Shown in pieces: positions 6,460-13,394 of a stretch of 14,061 nucleotides of DNA. Every line of letters starts with the position of its first letter. Positions within the stretch are counted from its first letter, which is position 1. The notes beneath the pieces were generated by a model that did not search any database, was not told the origin of the DNA, and saw only the letters and a list, made by a program, of their open reading frames with translations. Position numbers and translations under genes: made by a program. Location of the stretch: assembly GCA_017302015.1 (NCBI GenBank), contig JAFLEE010000108.1:1-14061 (forward strand). The letters run 5' to 3'. This DNA is from Spirochaetota bacterium. Lineage in GTDB: Bacteria; Spirochaetota; UBA12135; COTS27; JAFLEE01.

Positions 6460-6570
6460 CGCAGGGTGACAAAGCCGAAAGCTGGGCCGTCCAAAGGCCC
6501 AAAAACCAGGGGATTCGGTATTCCCGACAAGATCTATCTCAAATCCTCGCGCTGGTAGGGAAATCTTCGT

Positions 6571-6600
6571 TTGCATCTACCTGCAGCAAGCGTTTACAAT
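6571..6600 (+). promoter_or_regulatory. Candidate promoter of the CsgG-like/NHL operon
   Basis: TACAAT at 6595-6600 is a good -10, with a weak -35 TTGCAT at 6571-6576 (18-base spacer). Transcription from about 6607 would give a leader of nearly 30 bases including the GGAGG ribosome-binding site at 6625-6629. It is divergent from the tRNA promoter. Confidence 0.45.
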
Positions 6601-6634
6601 TCGTGACGTCTGACCCCCACTGTTGGAGGCCCCC

Positions 6635-7642
6635 GTGCGAAGACTACTGCTTGCCCTGCTCATTCCGGCCACGGCCTTGGGGGCTCCATCGGGCGCCAAG
6701 AGCGACATCTATAAAAAGATCCAAGCGGGCGTCGATCGGATGATCACCGAGTTCAAGGCGAAGGATTCCAAGGCGGCCGAGCGGGGCACCAACGCCTTCT
6801 TCCTCGCCGTCGTCGATTTCGACAATGTCGGCCCCGACGCCAAGAAATTGGAACTCGGCGGGGGCCTCGCCGAGATGGTCTCGGTTCAAGCCGGGAAGAG
6901 CCCCGCGGTGAAGATCGTCGACCGGAAACGGATGAAGACGATCATGAAGGAACTCGCCCTCAGCGAATCGGGAGTCGTCGACGGCGCCTCGGCCAAGCAG
7001 ACCGGGCGCATCCTCGCCGCCGATGTGATCCTCTCCGGAAGCGTCAGCCGCCTCGGGGGGACCCTCTCGGTCGCCCTCCGCCTAGTCGACGTCGAGACCG
7101 CCCAGCAAGTCTCCGCCACGACCGTCGAATTGCCCGTCGACCAGGTCATCCCCATGGCCCACGCGGCGAGCCTCGAGAGCAAGTACCCCATCACCGCCGC
7201 CTTCCGATCCTTGAGCGTGCCCGGTTGGGGCCATTTCTACAACGACCAGCCCGCCTGGGGCACCCTCTATATGGTCACCACCGCGGCGGCCCTCGCCGGC
7301 GCCATCTACACCACCGTCGACTACGAGAACGCCAAGCGCATCTACAACCTCATCGATTACAATAATTTCCGGGATTATTACCCCGCTGCCTTGACCGCCC
7401 AAGACGCCGCGGGTCTCGCCTACGAAGACGCCGAACTCCGCAATCAACTCAGGCAAGCCTTCTGGATCGCCACCGGCGCCCTCTGGGTCGCCAACGTCGT
7501 CCACGCCGGGGTCGCCGCCTCCGCCATCAACGCCAAGATCAAGCGCAACACCTATCATCCCACGAACCCCGCCATTCCCGTCGCGTTCTGGTTGGCGCCG
7601 ACGACCGATGGCGCCGCCGCCCGCCTGACCTGGTCCTTCTGA
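6635..7642 (+). CDS. CsgG/FlgO-like domain fused to a DUF5683-type membrane domain
   Basis: A 335-residue envelope protein. GTG at 6635 is chosen over the upstream in-frame TTG (6623) because GGAGG lies five bases before it and a signal peptide begins there (hydrophobic 4-15, probable cut after ALG at 16). Residues 54-165 follow the CsgG/FlgO/LpoB-type alpha-beta domain: a first strand AVVDFDNVG (58-66), VKIVDRKRM (92-100), then ILAADVILSGSVSRLGG (126-142) and a LVDVETAQQV strand. Residues 184-235 match a DUF5683-like segment, with SVPGWGHFYN (194-203) followed by hydrophobic helices at about 208-227 and 276-297. No lipobox Cys is present, unlike true CsgG. Its job could be envelope assembly or scaffolding; a curli-type pore is not supported. 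The lipoprotein gene follows after 14 bases, indicating an operon. Confidence 0.83.
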   Translation: MRRLLLALLIPATALGAPSGAKSDIYKKIQAGVDRMITEFKAKDSKAAERGTNAFFLAVVDFDNVGPDAKKLELGGGLAEMVSVQAGKSPAVKIVDRKRMKTIMKELALSESGVVDGASAKQTGRILAADVILSGSVSRLGGTLSVALRLVDVETAQQVSATTVELPVDQVIPMAHAASLESKYPITAAFRSLSVPGWGHFYNDQPAWGTLYMVTTAAALAGAIYTTVDYENAKRIYNLIDYNNFRDYYPAALTAQDAAGLAYEDAELRNQLRQAFWIATGALWVANVVHAGVAASAINAKIKRNTYHPTNPAIPVAFWLAPTTDGAAARLTWSF

Positions 7643-7656
7643 CCCTGGAGCCCGCC

Positions 7657-9102
7657 ATGCGCCTCATCCTCGCCCTGCTTTCCCTCGCCGCGTTCATCCT
7701 CGCGGGATGCACCGCCACCCCGCACAGCAATCCCCTCGACCCCAATTCGACGGTTCGCGATGCCTCAGGTCTTTCGTTCAATATCACCAATAACATCGCC
7801 TCCATCGAGCCCAAGGCGATCGAGCTCACCTGGCGCCGTTCCACGGAACCCGAGTTCTACGTCTACGTGCTCTCCCGCTCCGAGAGCCCGCTCAACCTGA
7901 CCAACCAGGTCATCAGCGAAGAAGACCGCAGCAATATCGCCGCGGAGTTCCGCAATACCGATTCGTCGAATTTCTGGTGGTACAGCGACACCACCTATTC
8001 CAATGAGATGCCCACTTTCTACAAGTTTTTCAAGCCCGTGGCCGTACTCCCCGACATCAACCTCAATAGTTACCGCGACGGGGGGTATCCGACTTTCGGT
8101 TCCACCGCGGCGGATATCCTCGTTCCCGGGAAAAAGTATTATTACGCCTACTCCGTGATTCTCCGCAACGGCCGGCAATTCGCGAGCAGCCCGGAGATTA
8201 GCGTCGAATGCGCGCCTGATTTTTCCGGGGCTAAATTCTGCGATCTCCTCTTCGCCTATGCCGACCTTCCGACGACGATCAATGCCATCGACGTCGACAA
8301 TAACGGGTACATGTATGTGGGGGGCGTCTCCTGGGGAATCGCGCAGAAGTACAGCACCTTCGCCCAGCCCGCCTGGGACTATTTCATCACCCGCACCTCG
8401 GTCGACGGGGCTTTCACCAATTCCCCCAAATATATCTGGGAAGGCCAGTCCATTTTCCTGACCCAATTCACCAATTACGCGAACTCGACCGTTCTTAACA
8501 TCCGGTCCACCAATAACCTTCAGAATTATACGAATATCAGTCGGTTCGTCGGATTTGCGGCGGATGATAATTGGAGCGTTTACCTCGCCAATTGCTATTA
8601 CAACTCGACCTGGCGATTTTACATGCTCTCCAACTGGTCGGGAGGCCCTTCGAACACCCATAACCTCTTCGCCGGCCTCGCCACCCACGTCAACGACAAA
8701 ACGTCCCGAATCCGCCTGGATAAAACCAATAACGTCCTATATATCGCGGGTGCCCGCGGGGATGGCGTCACCGAGGATATTTTCGCGGTCGATAATAGTA
8801 CGTGGAGTACGCCGAGCGGATCGATCGTCTTCCCGCAAAAAGTACATATCGTGGGCCTCGACTTCGACAATGCAAGGAACCTCTACGCCACCGACTCGGA
8901 AGGCAATGGAATTTGGAAAGTTCCCTATCAGGGATCGGCGCTTAATTATGGCACCCCGGTCTTCCTCGGTGGGGGCACTGGATCTTTGTACGGGAAATAC
9001 AATGACATCGGCGACATCGCCGTGGACACCAGTAGCGGCGCGCTCTTCGTGGCCGATACCGGCAATAACCGGATCCAAAAACTGGACACTTCCGGAGTTT
9101 GA
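7657..9102 (+). CDS. Lipoprotein with FN3-like region and NHL repeats, interrupted by in-frame TGA
   Basis: The frame from ATG 7657 (GGAG six bases upstream) encodes 481 residues before TGA 9100-9102. A signal peptide ends in the lipobox LAGC (15-18, Cys18 lipidated), and a NPLDPNS linker follows. Residues ~45-205 look like a fibronectin-III-type sandwich (ELTWRRS, YYYAYSVILRNGRQF). From ~250 the protein shows beta-propeller/NHL-type repeats, for example IDVDNNGYMYVGG, LDFDNARNLYATDSEGNGIWKV and IAVDTSSGALFVADTGNNRIQKL. The TGA falls just after this last repeat, and the same frame then continues with a further repeat-like 43 codons. The gene is Asn/Tyr/Ser-rich and visibly less GC-rich than its neighbours. 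It probably acts at the outer membrane or cell surface; its ligand is unknown. Confidence 0.8.
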   Translation: MRLILALLSLAAFILAGCTATPHSNPLDPNSTVRDASGLSFNITNNIASIEPKAIELTWRRSTEPEFYVYVLSRSESPLNLTNQVISEEDRSNIAAEFRNTDSSNFWWYSDTTYSNEMPTFYKFFKPVAVLPDINLNSYRDGGYPTFGSTAADILVPGKKYYYAYSVILRNGRQFASSPEISVECAPDFSGAKFCDLLFAYADLPTTINAIDVDNNGYMYVGGVSWGIAQKYSTFAQPAWDYFITRTSVDGAFTNSPKYIWEGQSIFLTQFTNYANSTVLNIRSTNNLQNYTNISRFVGFAADDNWSVYLANCYYNSTWRFYMLSNWSGGPSNTHNLFAGLATHVNDKTSRIRLDKTNNVLYIAGARGDGVTEDIFAVDNSTWSTPSGSIVFPQKVHIVGLDFDNARNLYATDSEGNGIWKVPYQGSALNYGTPVFLGGGTGSLYGKYNDIGDIAVDTSSGALFVADTGNNRIQKLDTSGV

Positions 9103-9234
9103 TCGAGCGCGCTTAACATCAAGGACATCTACGGGAACAAATATTCCAGCCCGAAGGCGCTGCGGATCGCGGCGGGCCTCCTCTATATCGGTTGCTCCAA
9201 AACCATCGTTCAGATACCGCTCAGCGCTTTTTAA
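9103..9234 (+). pseudogene. In-frame continuation of the NHL lipoprotein after TGA (detached C-terminal tail)
   Basis: Directly after the TGA the same frame stays open for 43 codons and ends with TAA at 9232-9234. The translated tail contains KYSSPKALRIAAGLLYIG and then KTIVQIPL, which has the proline-to-strand pattern of one more NHL repeat and would close the propeller. There is no start codon or ribosome-binding site for separate translation. I read it as the original C terminus, lost by a nonsense change (TGG or CGA to TGA) or reached by readthrough. A sequencing error is also possible. Confidence 0.65.
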
Positions 9235-9297
9235 TCGATTGGTCTGGCCATGCGGGGAAACCATCCCACGCTTGGCCCTTCCTTGGCGCTCAAGGAG

Positions 9298-9306
9298 TGG
9301 TACAAT
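9298..9306 (+). promoter_or_regulatory. Candidate extended -10 (TGGTACAAT) of murB
   Basis: TGGTACAAT forms an extended -10 whose last base is six bases before the murB ATG at 9313, implying a leaderless transcript. AAGGAG at 9291-9296 is 16 bases from the ATG, too far for a normal Shine-Dalgarno and upstream of the predicted transcript start. No good -35 is visible. Confidence 0.45.
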
Positions 9307-9312
9307 CTGAGC

Positions 9313-10242
9313 ATGGCCTTTCTTGACCGAGTGCGGTCCTCCCTCCCCCGCTCCCTCTCGGTAAAAATTTCCCCCCCCAACCCCCTCTCCAAGCGCACCA
9401 CCCTGCGCTGCGGGGGCCACGCCCCCCTCCTGGAACTTGAGTCGCCCGAAGAGGCCGGGCAGGCCTTGGAGGCCCTTCGCGCCCATCAGATCCCCTTTTA
9501 TATCCTAGGGCGAGGAAGCAATCTCATCGTCGCCGATGGCGAACTCGATCTCCTCTTCCTGACGGTCCGAAACCAAGGTGCGCCGAGGGTCGACCCCGAG
9601 GGTCGGGTGGTCTTTTCGGCCGACCAGGCGCTGCCGGGCGCCCTCGCCTGGTGCCATGCCAACGGATGGCTCGGGCTCGAGTGGGCCGCGGGCATCCCGG
9701 GCACGATGGGGGGCGCGGTGCGCATGAACGCGGGAACCCGGGGCGGAGAGATCAAGGATAACCGGCCCATCGCCCGGGTCCTTTCCGCCGGGGAGGACCG
9801 ATGGAAGGCCGGCGCCGAACTCGGCCTCGCCTACCGCCATTCGGCGCTCAGCGCCGGTGATTTGGTTTGGGAATGCGCGCTGGCGCTCAAGAAGGCGGAA
9901 GGCGGCGCGGTGGAAGAGGCCCGCCGCGAAGTGGCGAGCTACCTCAAGAAGCGGAACGATACCCAGCCCCTCGACCAGCCCTCGTTCGGGTCGACCTTCG
10001 CCAATCCGAGCGGCGATTCGGCGGGGAGGCTCATCGAAGCCGCGGGGCTCAAGGGGCGCACCCGCGGGGGCGCCATGGTCTCGCCCAAGCACGCCAATTT
10101 CGTGGTGAATACGGGGAGCGCCACGGCCCGCGATGTGGTCGACCTGATCCGGGAAGTGCGCGAGGCGGTGGAACGCGCCCATGGGATCGTCTTGCGCACG
10201 GAAGTCTGTTTCGCGGGATTTCAAAAAGACCCGCTCGCATAG
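9313..10242 (+). CDS. murB: UDP-N-acetylenolpyruvoylglucosamine reductase, type II MurB
   Basis: A 309-residue FAD enzyme that reduces UDP-GlcNAc-enolpyruvate to UDP-MurNAc with NADPH, the second committed step of cytosolic peptidoglycan precursor synthesis. Visible motifs are the N-terminal TTLRCGG (29-35), the FAD-binding LGRGSNLIVAD (65-75), GIPGTMGGAVRMNAG (127-141), YRHSAL (174-179, with the active-site Arg175), PSFGSTFANP (223-232) holding the catalytic Ser227, SPKHANFVVN (257-266) and Glu297 in RTEVCF as the likely proton-relay acid. The spacing and the GSTFxNP form indicate a type II enzyme. The ATG at 9313 matches the family N terminus; an in-frame ATG at 9250 would add 21 unsupported residues. 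It stands alone, outside any division/cell-wall cluster, and its 3' end overlaps the convergent barrel gene by 22 bases. Confidence 0.96.
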   Translation: MAFLDRVRSSLPRSLSVKISPPNPLSKRTTLRCGGHAPLLELESPEEAGQALEALRAHQIPFYILGRGSNLIVADGELDLLFLTVRNQGAPRVDPEGRVVFSADQALPGALAWCHANGWLGLEWAAGIPGTMGGAVRMNAGTRGGEIKDNRPIARVLSAGEDRWKAGAELGLAYRHSALSAGDLVWECALALKKAEGGAVEEARREVASYLKKRNDTQPLDQPSFGSTFANPSGDSAGRLIEAAGLKGRTRGGAMVSPKHANFVVNTGSATARDVVDLIREVREAVERAHGIVLRTEVCFAGFQKDPLA

Positions 10243-11051
10243 GCGAGGGCGACGCCCCACTCCCACCAACGGGGCACCCACTCCCTGGCGCTGAGCGTCA
10301 GGCGCCAGGGCCCCCGGGGGGCGAGGCGAAGGGAAAAGCCGAAAAGGGGCTGGACCGGTTCGTCGAGGGGGAGGCTCAGATCGATGCCGACCGCCAAGGC
10401 ATTGCCCGATTTCCGCAGGGTCGGAGACCAGAAGACGGCCGTTCTCAAGGCCATGACCGGTTCCGCCGAGAAGCCCGTCGCCAAGGTGATGCGCGCCTCG
10501 CCGTAAGGGTCGCTGAAAGCCGGGGAAGCCCAGCGAAACCAAGCGGAGAAGGCCAAGGGGGGCTTCGCGTTCGCATCGGTCTCGACGAGTTCTGGAAACC
10601 GCGCCTCGAGGCCGAAGGGCCCGAGGGTCAGGCTGGCCTCGGCGCCGAACCTGGCCCCCGCGGTGCGTTCGCCCTGCGCCCCATCGAACCTTATGGCCAC
10701 CGGAGCCGCGAGGGCGAACGGCCCGAGGACGAAACCCGGGGAGAGGCCCAGTTCCATGGGGAGCGGAGAGGACTCCGTGCCGTCGACCTCCTGTCCCGGG
10801 AAATGGGCGGCGTCGATGCCGCTCCAATCGGCTTCGAAGCGCAATGCGCGATAGGCGAACATCACGCGCCCATGGGCCCGAACGTAGGCGCCCTCCACCC
10901 CCTGCATCCCGAGAAGAAATTCGAAATGTCGCCGGCCAAGCGGCTCTTGGGGCGCGAGGGAGAAAGGGGGCGCCTCGTTGGCGATGAGCCGAGCCGTTCC
11001 AAGCCAGTGGAGCGCGAGGCACATCGGGATCCATAATGCCTGGCGCCTCAT
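10221..11051 (-). CDS. Predicted outer-membrane beta-barrel protein, partner of the lamin-tail protein
   Basis: A 276-residue protein with an N-terminal hydrophobic segment (about 5-22) that looks like a signal peptide, followed by a chain of amphipathic strands with alternating hydrophobic residues and many Gly/Phe/Trp/Tyr. Examples are the FLLGMQGVEGAYVRAHGRV region (45-63), FGFSLRLAP and WGVALAYASGSF. The last residue is Phe, as expected for proteins inserted by the BAM machinery. I do not recognise the family. The ATG at 11051 overlaps the stop of the secreted lamin-tail protein (ATGA), so the two are translationally coupled. A role as an outer-membrane anchor or export partner of that protein is inference from position. 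Its stop lies inside the 3' end of murB on the other strand. Confidence 0.72.
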   Translation of the reverse strand: MRRQALWIPMCLALHWLGTARLIANEAPPFSLAPQEPLGRRHFEFLLGMQGVEGAYVRAHGRVMFAYRALRFEADWSGIDAAHFPGQEVDGTESSPLPMELGLSPGFVLGPFALAAPVAIRFDGAQGERTAGARFGAEASLTLGPFGLEARFPELVETDANAKPPLAFSAWFRWASPAFSDPYGEARITLATGFSAEPVMALRTAVFWSPTLRKSGNALAVGIDLSLPLDEPVQPLFGFSLRLAPRGPWRLTLSAREWVPRWWEWGVALAYASGSF

Positions 11052-13060
11052 GGCACGACCCAGATTCGAAATACTTTGCGGCCCTCCCGGGGGTGGGAGC
11101 TGACGAGGAACATGAGACCGCCCCGGGGGAACGCCTCAGGGGGAATTTCAACCTCACCGCCGAGGGCCGCGGACCTCCGGTGGAATTCCCTTCCCCCCAG
11201 ATCGAGGAGGCGAAGTTCGGACCCCGCCGGGACCGAGGACAGGCGCAGGGCATCGCCGCGGCGATGGCGCAACGTACGGTCGGTATTGGAGAGGGCTTGA
11301 TAGCCCGCGGTAGCCGGGAGCGCGCAGGTCGACCAGGGACCCCGGTTCCCGGCCCGGTCTTCGGCGCAGAGGCGGGCGACGATCGCCTGGCCGGGCTTCG
11401 AGTCTGGAAGCTCGAACGCACGGATCGCGGGCTCCAAGGCGAACTCTCGTTCGGGCTCCCCTGGAATGGCGAGGCGAAGGGAGTACCCCGCCAGGTCGCT
11501 CTCTCCGGATTCCCATAGGAGCCGGATCATTCCGGAAATCGACTCTTCCCATCGAAAGACGCCCGGCGCCTTGGGGGCTTCCCAATCGAGGGCGAGGGTC
11601 GAGAGGACCGCCTCGCTGGTGACGGGCTGGGAGGCTCCCGTGGCCGAGGCGTCGCTCATGCGGAACTCGACCCGACCGACCCCGGGTAGAGACCACCGGG
11701 CAGGGAGGAAAGTCCCCCGGTATTCATTGGACTTGAAGGGCTCCAGGACGATGCCCGATTCCGTGCCCCAATGGAGCCTGGGGAAGCCGGCCAAAGGAGC
11801 ATCCCCCTCGCCGTCGCGGCGAAAAAAGGAGACCTGGACCGCAATTCCGGGCCCCGCGAGGTTTCGAGAAAGGGCGAGGCAACCGGGCCTCAGGAGCGGC
11901 GGACCGTTGCCGAGGCCCGCGATCGGCAAATCGACCTGGTCTCCCGTGGCGGGATTGCGCAGCTGAATCGACTTTCCGATGGCGGCTTCCTCGGGGAGAT
12001 AAAAGGCGATGCGGTCGTCGGTCCAAAGCGTGATTTCGGACCATGGAAGGGTCGCCCCATCCAAGCAGAGCAGAAGATCGCTTGCCGGCCCCCCGAAAAA
12101 GGCTCCGCGGATCTCGAAAGGTTGACCCCTTTTCACCGAATCGAGGACCGGGTCTGTGCTCGCAACCGTGGGCGGAGCGACAACCAATTCGGGGAGGGAA
12201 ACCCCCACCCTTTCACCGCGGGGAGCATGGCGCTCGAGGGTCACCGAAGTCTTTCGGGATAGACCCGGGGGGAACCGGAACCGCAGGCAATCGTTGCTCC
12301 AATAGGCCCCGACTTCCAGGAAATCGACCTGTAAGGCTAAGCCGTCTGGGCCCGCCAGGCGACAGGTCTCGGGCAGAAACGACAAGAAGTTTCGCCCCCG
12401 GATGGAGACCCAGGAACCGCGGCTATTGGTCGTACCTTCGGACCCCAGCAGGACCGGGTCGGAGCTGGGCTCCGCCGGGGAGCGGCTGTTTTTAGGCAGG
12501 AAGCCCGGGCAGGAAACCCAATCGAGGGAATTGTCCCCCGAGTCGTGGCCCTTCCCGAAAAAAAAGTCCCGGCCCGTGGGCGCCATAGACGCCCCGTCGG
12601 CGCCGGACCACGCCTTTCGAACGAGGGCCGCACCGGAGGGCACGACCGCGGCGAGCCTGCCTTTTCGCGACAGGGCCGCGGCCGTTCCGCACCCGACGAG
12701 GTCGACCGCCTCCCCCCGGGAATCCACCAAGGCCAAGGCGAATCCCGATGCGGATGCACTGATGGAAAGGCCCCGCCTCAGGTCGGCCTCCACCGGCCCC
12801 AGGTAGGCCGACCCCGCTATCAAATAGAATGAACCTGGGGGGATATTGGTGCGCAATGTCGCCCGGTCGTACCAAGTTCCGGAGGAACTTTGGTAGCGTA
12901 GCTTCCACCCCGTGAGGTCGACGCTCTCCGGGCCGCTATTGTGGAGTTCCACGAACTCGTCGTCGGCGCCCTGCCCTTCGGCTTGAACCGAACTCAGGAG
13001 GACGGCGGCGGAACCCGGGAGTAGGAGCAGTAGAATCGGAAAGAGGCACGCCTTGGGCAT
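11048..13060 (-). CDS. Secreted lamin-tail-domain protein with sorting-tail-like C terminus
   Basis: A 670-residue exported protein. Residues 1-19 form a signal peptide. Residues ~20-197 match a lamin-tail domain (LTD): DEFVELHNSG (34-43), LTGWKLRY (49-56), IPPGSFYLIAG (73-83), ALALVDSRGEAVDLVG (108-123) and the closing DNSLDWVSCPGFLPKNS (176-192). Residues ~203-295 and ~300-385 look like two IPT/TIG-type Ig folds, and ~495-585 like a fibronectin III domain (WESGESDLAGYSLRL). The last ~85 residues, with ELRLLDLGGREF (615-626), FPRGGLMFLVSS (644-655) and KVFRIWVV at the end, resemble type IX secretion or FlgD-like C-terminal sorting domains. It is probably surface-exposed or released. ATG 13060 starts the signal peptide; no good Shine-Dalgarno is seen. 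The barrel gene follows with an ATGA overlap. Confidence 0.8.
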   Translation of the reverse strand: MPKACLFPILLLLLPGSAAVLLSSVQAEGQGADDEFVELHNSGPESVDLTGWKLRYQSSSGTWYDRATLRTNIPPGSFYLIAGSAYLGPVEADLRRGLSISASASGFALALVDSRGEAVDLVGCGTAAALSRKGRLAAVVPSGAALVRKAWSGADGASMAPTGRDFFFGKGHDSGDNSLDWVSCPGFLPKNSRSPAEPSSDPVLLGSEGTTNSRGSWVSIRGRNFLSFLPETCRLAGPDGLALQVDFLEVGAYWSNDCLRFRFPPGLSRKTSVTLERHAPRGERVGVSLPELVVAPPTVASTDPVLDSVKRGQPFEIRGAFFGGPASDLLLCLDGATLPWSEITLWTDDRIAFYLPEEAAIGKSIQLRNPATGDQVDLPIAGLGNGPPLLRPGCLALSRNLAGPGIAVQVSFFRRDGEGDAPLAGFPRLHWGTESGIVLEPFKSNEYRGTFLPARWSLPGVGRVEFRMSDASATGASQPVTSEAVLSTLALDWEAPKAPGVFRWEESISGMIRLLWESGESDLAGYSLRLAIPGEPEREFALEPAIRAFELPDSKPGQAIVARLCAEDRAGNRGPWSTCALPATAGYQALSNTDRTLRHRRGDALRLSSVPAGSELRLLDLGGREFHRRSAALGGEVEIPPEAFPRGGLMFLVSSHPREGRKVFRIWVVP

Positions 13061-13161
13061 GGCATGTCTTACCCCGCGCCCCCCCGCCGAGGAACCGGGG
13101 GAAGACGGTGTTCATCAGGTTCCCTTGCCGCCCTCCAATAGGATGAGGATGGAAAATCCGG

Positions 13162-13174
13162 TGAGCACAGCTCA
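13162..13174. repeat. 13-base inverted repeat, possible operator
   Basis: TGAGC ACA GCTCA is a perfect 5-base inverted repeat with a 3-base centre, about 100 bases upstream of the lamin-tail start and 230 upstream of the lipoprotein start. It is symmetrical enough to bind a dimeric regulator, but a single short copy can occur by chance. Confidence 0.25.
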
Positions 13175-13304
13175 TCGACAAAAACGTAAACGCTGATTGA
13201 CGAAAAAGACCTGGAACACCAACCACGTGCCGCCGCGCGGACCTTGTCAAGGTTTAGGGCGCGAATATCCCGGACATGTCAATCCATCAAAAAGATTTCG
13301 AAAA

Positions 13305-13313
13305 TGCTACAAT
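13305..13313 (+). promoter_or_regulatory. Candidate extended -10 (TGCTACAAT) of the terminal lipoprotein gene
   Basis: TGCTACAAT is an extended -10 in an A/T-rich context and predicts a transcript start near 13320, leaving a leader of about 75 bases before ATG 13395. The upstream run rich in A at 13288-13303 could act as an UP-like element. No clear -35 is present. Confidence 0.45.
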
Positions 13314-13394
13314 CGTTTCGCCGAAAAAATTCTATCGCTTTGAGTAAATAAAGACCGACTCGAAGAAGATTCCACGAACAAGAGGCGCACACGA

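Larger units (their letters stand above)
13061..13394. other. 334-base divergent intergenic region
   Basis: This interval separates the minus-strand lamin-tail gene from the plus-strand lipoprotein gene and should carry both promoters. It contains a perfect inverted repeat TGAGC-ACA-GCTCA (13162-13174), a second, CCTTG-T-CAAGG (13242-13252), an A/T-rich stretch at 13282-13330, and an extended -10 TGCTACAAT (13305-13313) for the plus-strand gene. On the minus strand TAAGAC (13071-13066) is a weak -10 candidate just before ATG 13060. I see no coding region, RNA gene or terminator. Confidence 0.5.

Noticed and set aside
6484-6500. GGGCC-N7-GGCCC inverted repeat as a terminator
   Set aside because: It is followed by A residues on the plus strand and by no T run on the minus strand, and it lies upstream of both flanking units.
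9100-9102. Selenocysteine codon
   Set aside because: The site is in a structural repeat with no redox motif, and no SECIS-like hairpin is seen just downstream.
9505-11421. 638-codon minus-strand open frame
   Set aside because: It lies opposite murB and out of frame with the barrel and lamin-tail genes. Its Arg/Pro-rich composition is typical of a shadow frame.
13085-13140. Possible riboswitch in the leader of the lamin-tail gene (AAGGGAACCTGATGAAC on the minus strand)
   Set aside because: It has a faint likeness to a cobalamin-type core, but no conserved stems could be completed and the gene has no vitamin-related function.
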